Assembly (NCBI GenBank): GCA_010909165.1
Contig: MU008151.1
Coordinates: 1,184,391 to 1,214,835, forward strand
Source: Anthoceros angustus
Lineage: Eukaryota; Streptophyta; Anthocerotopsida; Anthocerotales; Anthocerotaceae
Direction of reading: 5' to 3'
DNA: 30,445 bases
Shown: positions 29,471 through 30,445 of the stretch, piece after piece
How the letters are laid out: every line of letters begins with the position of its first letter
Numbering within the stretch: the stretch's first letter is position 1
Notes under the pieces: generated by a model
Databases searched by the model: none
What the model was told of the DNA's origin: nothing
The model's input: only the letters and a program-made list of their open reading frames with translations
Program-made: the position numbers and the translations under genes

Positions 29471-30445
29471 GACTAGGTATGGTCAAAGACCATAAATGCC
29501 GAGTAGGAGAATAGAAAGGATAAGTGGTGTAGATCGACATCCTTTAAGGATGATCTTAGGTGAAGTTACTAGAATAGAATTTACCAAGGATCATAATGGA
29601 TTTAGGTGCCGTGCATTAAATGCGGTAGGAAATAATAGAATATTGGAAAGGTGACCGCAGAGGGTCACCTAAGGGAGGTTGTATGGGAAGCCTCCTAAGA
29701 GGAGGAGGATTTCACAAAGTAAAGTATCACGCCTTGCGCCATACTCGAGTCCTTTGCCCTTGTAAAGGAATTTCTGCCGTGTGAGCCAACGCACACCGGG
29801 TAGAGAGGAAGTCGCGTGGTCGGAGTGCTTGGTGGAGGCTTGCTCACCGCAAGCGCCTAAACGAGTGTTCCCCTTGTGAATGGTTGCTGTGAAATTGCTT
29901 TGCTTTGGGTGTGTGGCAATGCCTGTGGAACTCTCTTGAGGGTAGACTACAGGAAAGACTCCCGGAGGTTCTCGCTGTTTGGTGTCAAACTCATAGCAAC
30001 CGCCCAAGGAAGAACTTGCTAGTGGAGGCCGACTGTGGTTGCCAGCCGTAAGGGCGAAAGCCAGAAGCCCGAATCGAGGTTAGAATAGGAGGAAGAGGAT
30101 GAGGAGATGAGTAGAGGAATAGAGTGTAGGCGTGAAGGAAGGCCTGCAGAGCCTAAGGGACGAATCCCAAATCTGCAAGTAAAAGAGCGCTCCCGAGTGG
30201 AGAAGAGTGGTCTTAGAAGTAGGAGTTGCGGTGTGGACTGGGGTCCTCGGGCGCCCGTGATAGGCTCCCTCGCCAGGACTCGCAATTGTGTGTCGTTGTA
30301 GGTCGAGGATTGGTGATTTTTCGGGGCACCGGCCGTAATAGGGAGAGTAGAGGCGCCTTGCTTGTTTAGAAGGCTGAGAAGTGTGTCACGCAGTAGCGAC
30401 CGTCATCACAAGACCTCGAACTTTCACACAAGTCTCATGGGACTA
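29471..30445. other. Unassigned stretch to the window end
   Basis: Frames here are short and overlapping. A perfect palindrome (catcctt taaggatg) is at about 29539-29553. Possible LTR or intergenic retroelement sequence, but no partner copy is present in the window. Nothing further is recognised. Confidence 0.3.

Overview
The window looks like repeat-dense nuclear DNA of a land plant. The plant calls rest on three things visible in the sequence: remnants of a PLS-type pentatricopeptide repeat (PPR) gene family, a Ty3/gypsy-type LTR retrotransposon, and a complete CACTA (En/Spm-type) DNA transposon carrying the plant domain set Transposase-associated / tnp2 / DUF4218 / DUF4216. A seed-free vascular plant such as a fern or lycophyte is my guess from the style of the PPR and pol remnants; this is weak. 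I see no bacterial-style operon and no convincing intact single-copy gene. Nearly every recognisable protein is cut into pieces by small indels.

Layout. 1-2700 and 5270-7810 hold rearranged copies of one unit: PPR pseudogene sequence with a roughly 430-bp block embedded in it. The block itself contains imperfect ~95-bp tandem repeats and a perfect 10-bp hairpin, and occurs three times. 2701-5270 is unassigned DNA with a 52-nt hairpin and a short tandem repeat. 7811-8860 is unassigned and ends in an AT-rich, TATA-bearing stretch. 8863-14427 is a degraded gag-pol retroelement on the + strand, in the order gag with zinc-knuckle remnants, protease, reverse transcriptase, RNase H, a Glu-rich spacer, integrase, and a purine tract. 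14428-15055 is unassigned.

15056-27325 is a CACTA transposon of 12,270 bp, bounded by CACTACTACAA termini and a 3-bp target duplication (acg). Its transposase is on the minus strand, running from about 27140 to 19030. A second minus-strand reading region lies at 18760-16270. The transposase gene is split by a 4.8-kb segment (20492-25284) flanked by a 153/156-bp direct duplication of transposase sequence. That segment is AT-rich and carries intron-like junctions and a coiled-coil exon on the opposite (+) strand. 27329-29470 carries a different degraded gag-like coding region, and 29471-30445 is unassigned.

A cross-cutting observation: where two copies of the same sequence can be compared, many differences fall on CTG/CAG sites (deletion, or CTG to CCG), and the broken PPR area is poor in these trinucleotides, while the few long uninterrupted frames are rich in them. 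This could be a long-read consensus artefact at CHG-methylated sites. If so, many of the 'pseudogenes' here may be less broken than they look.
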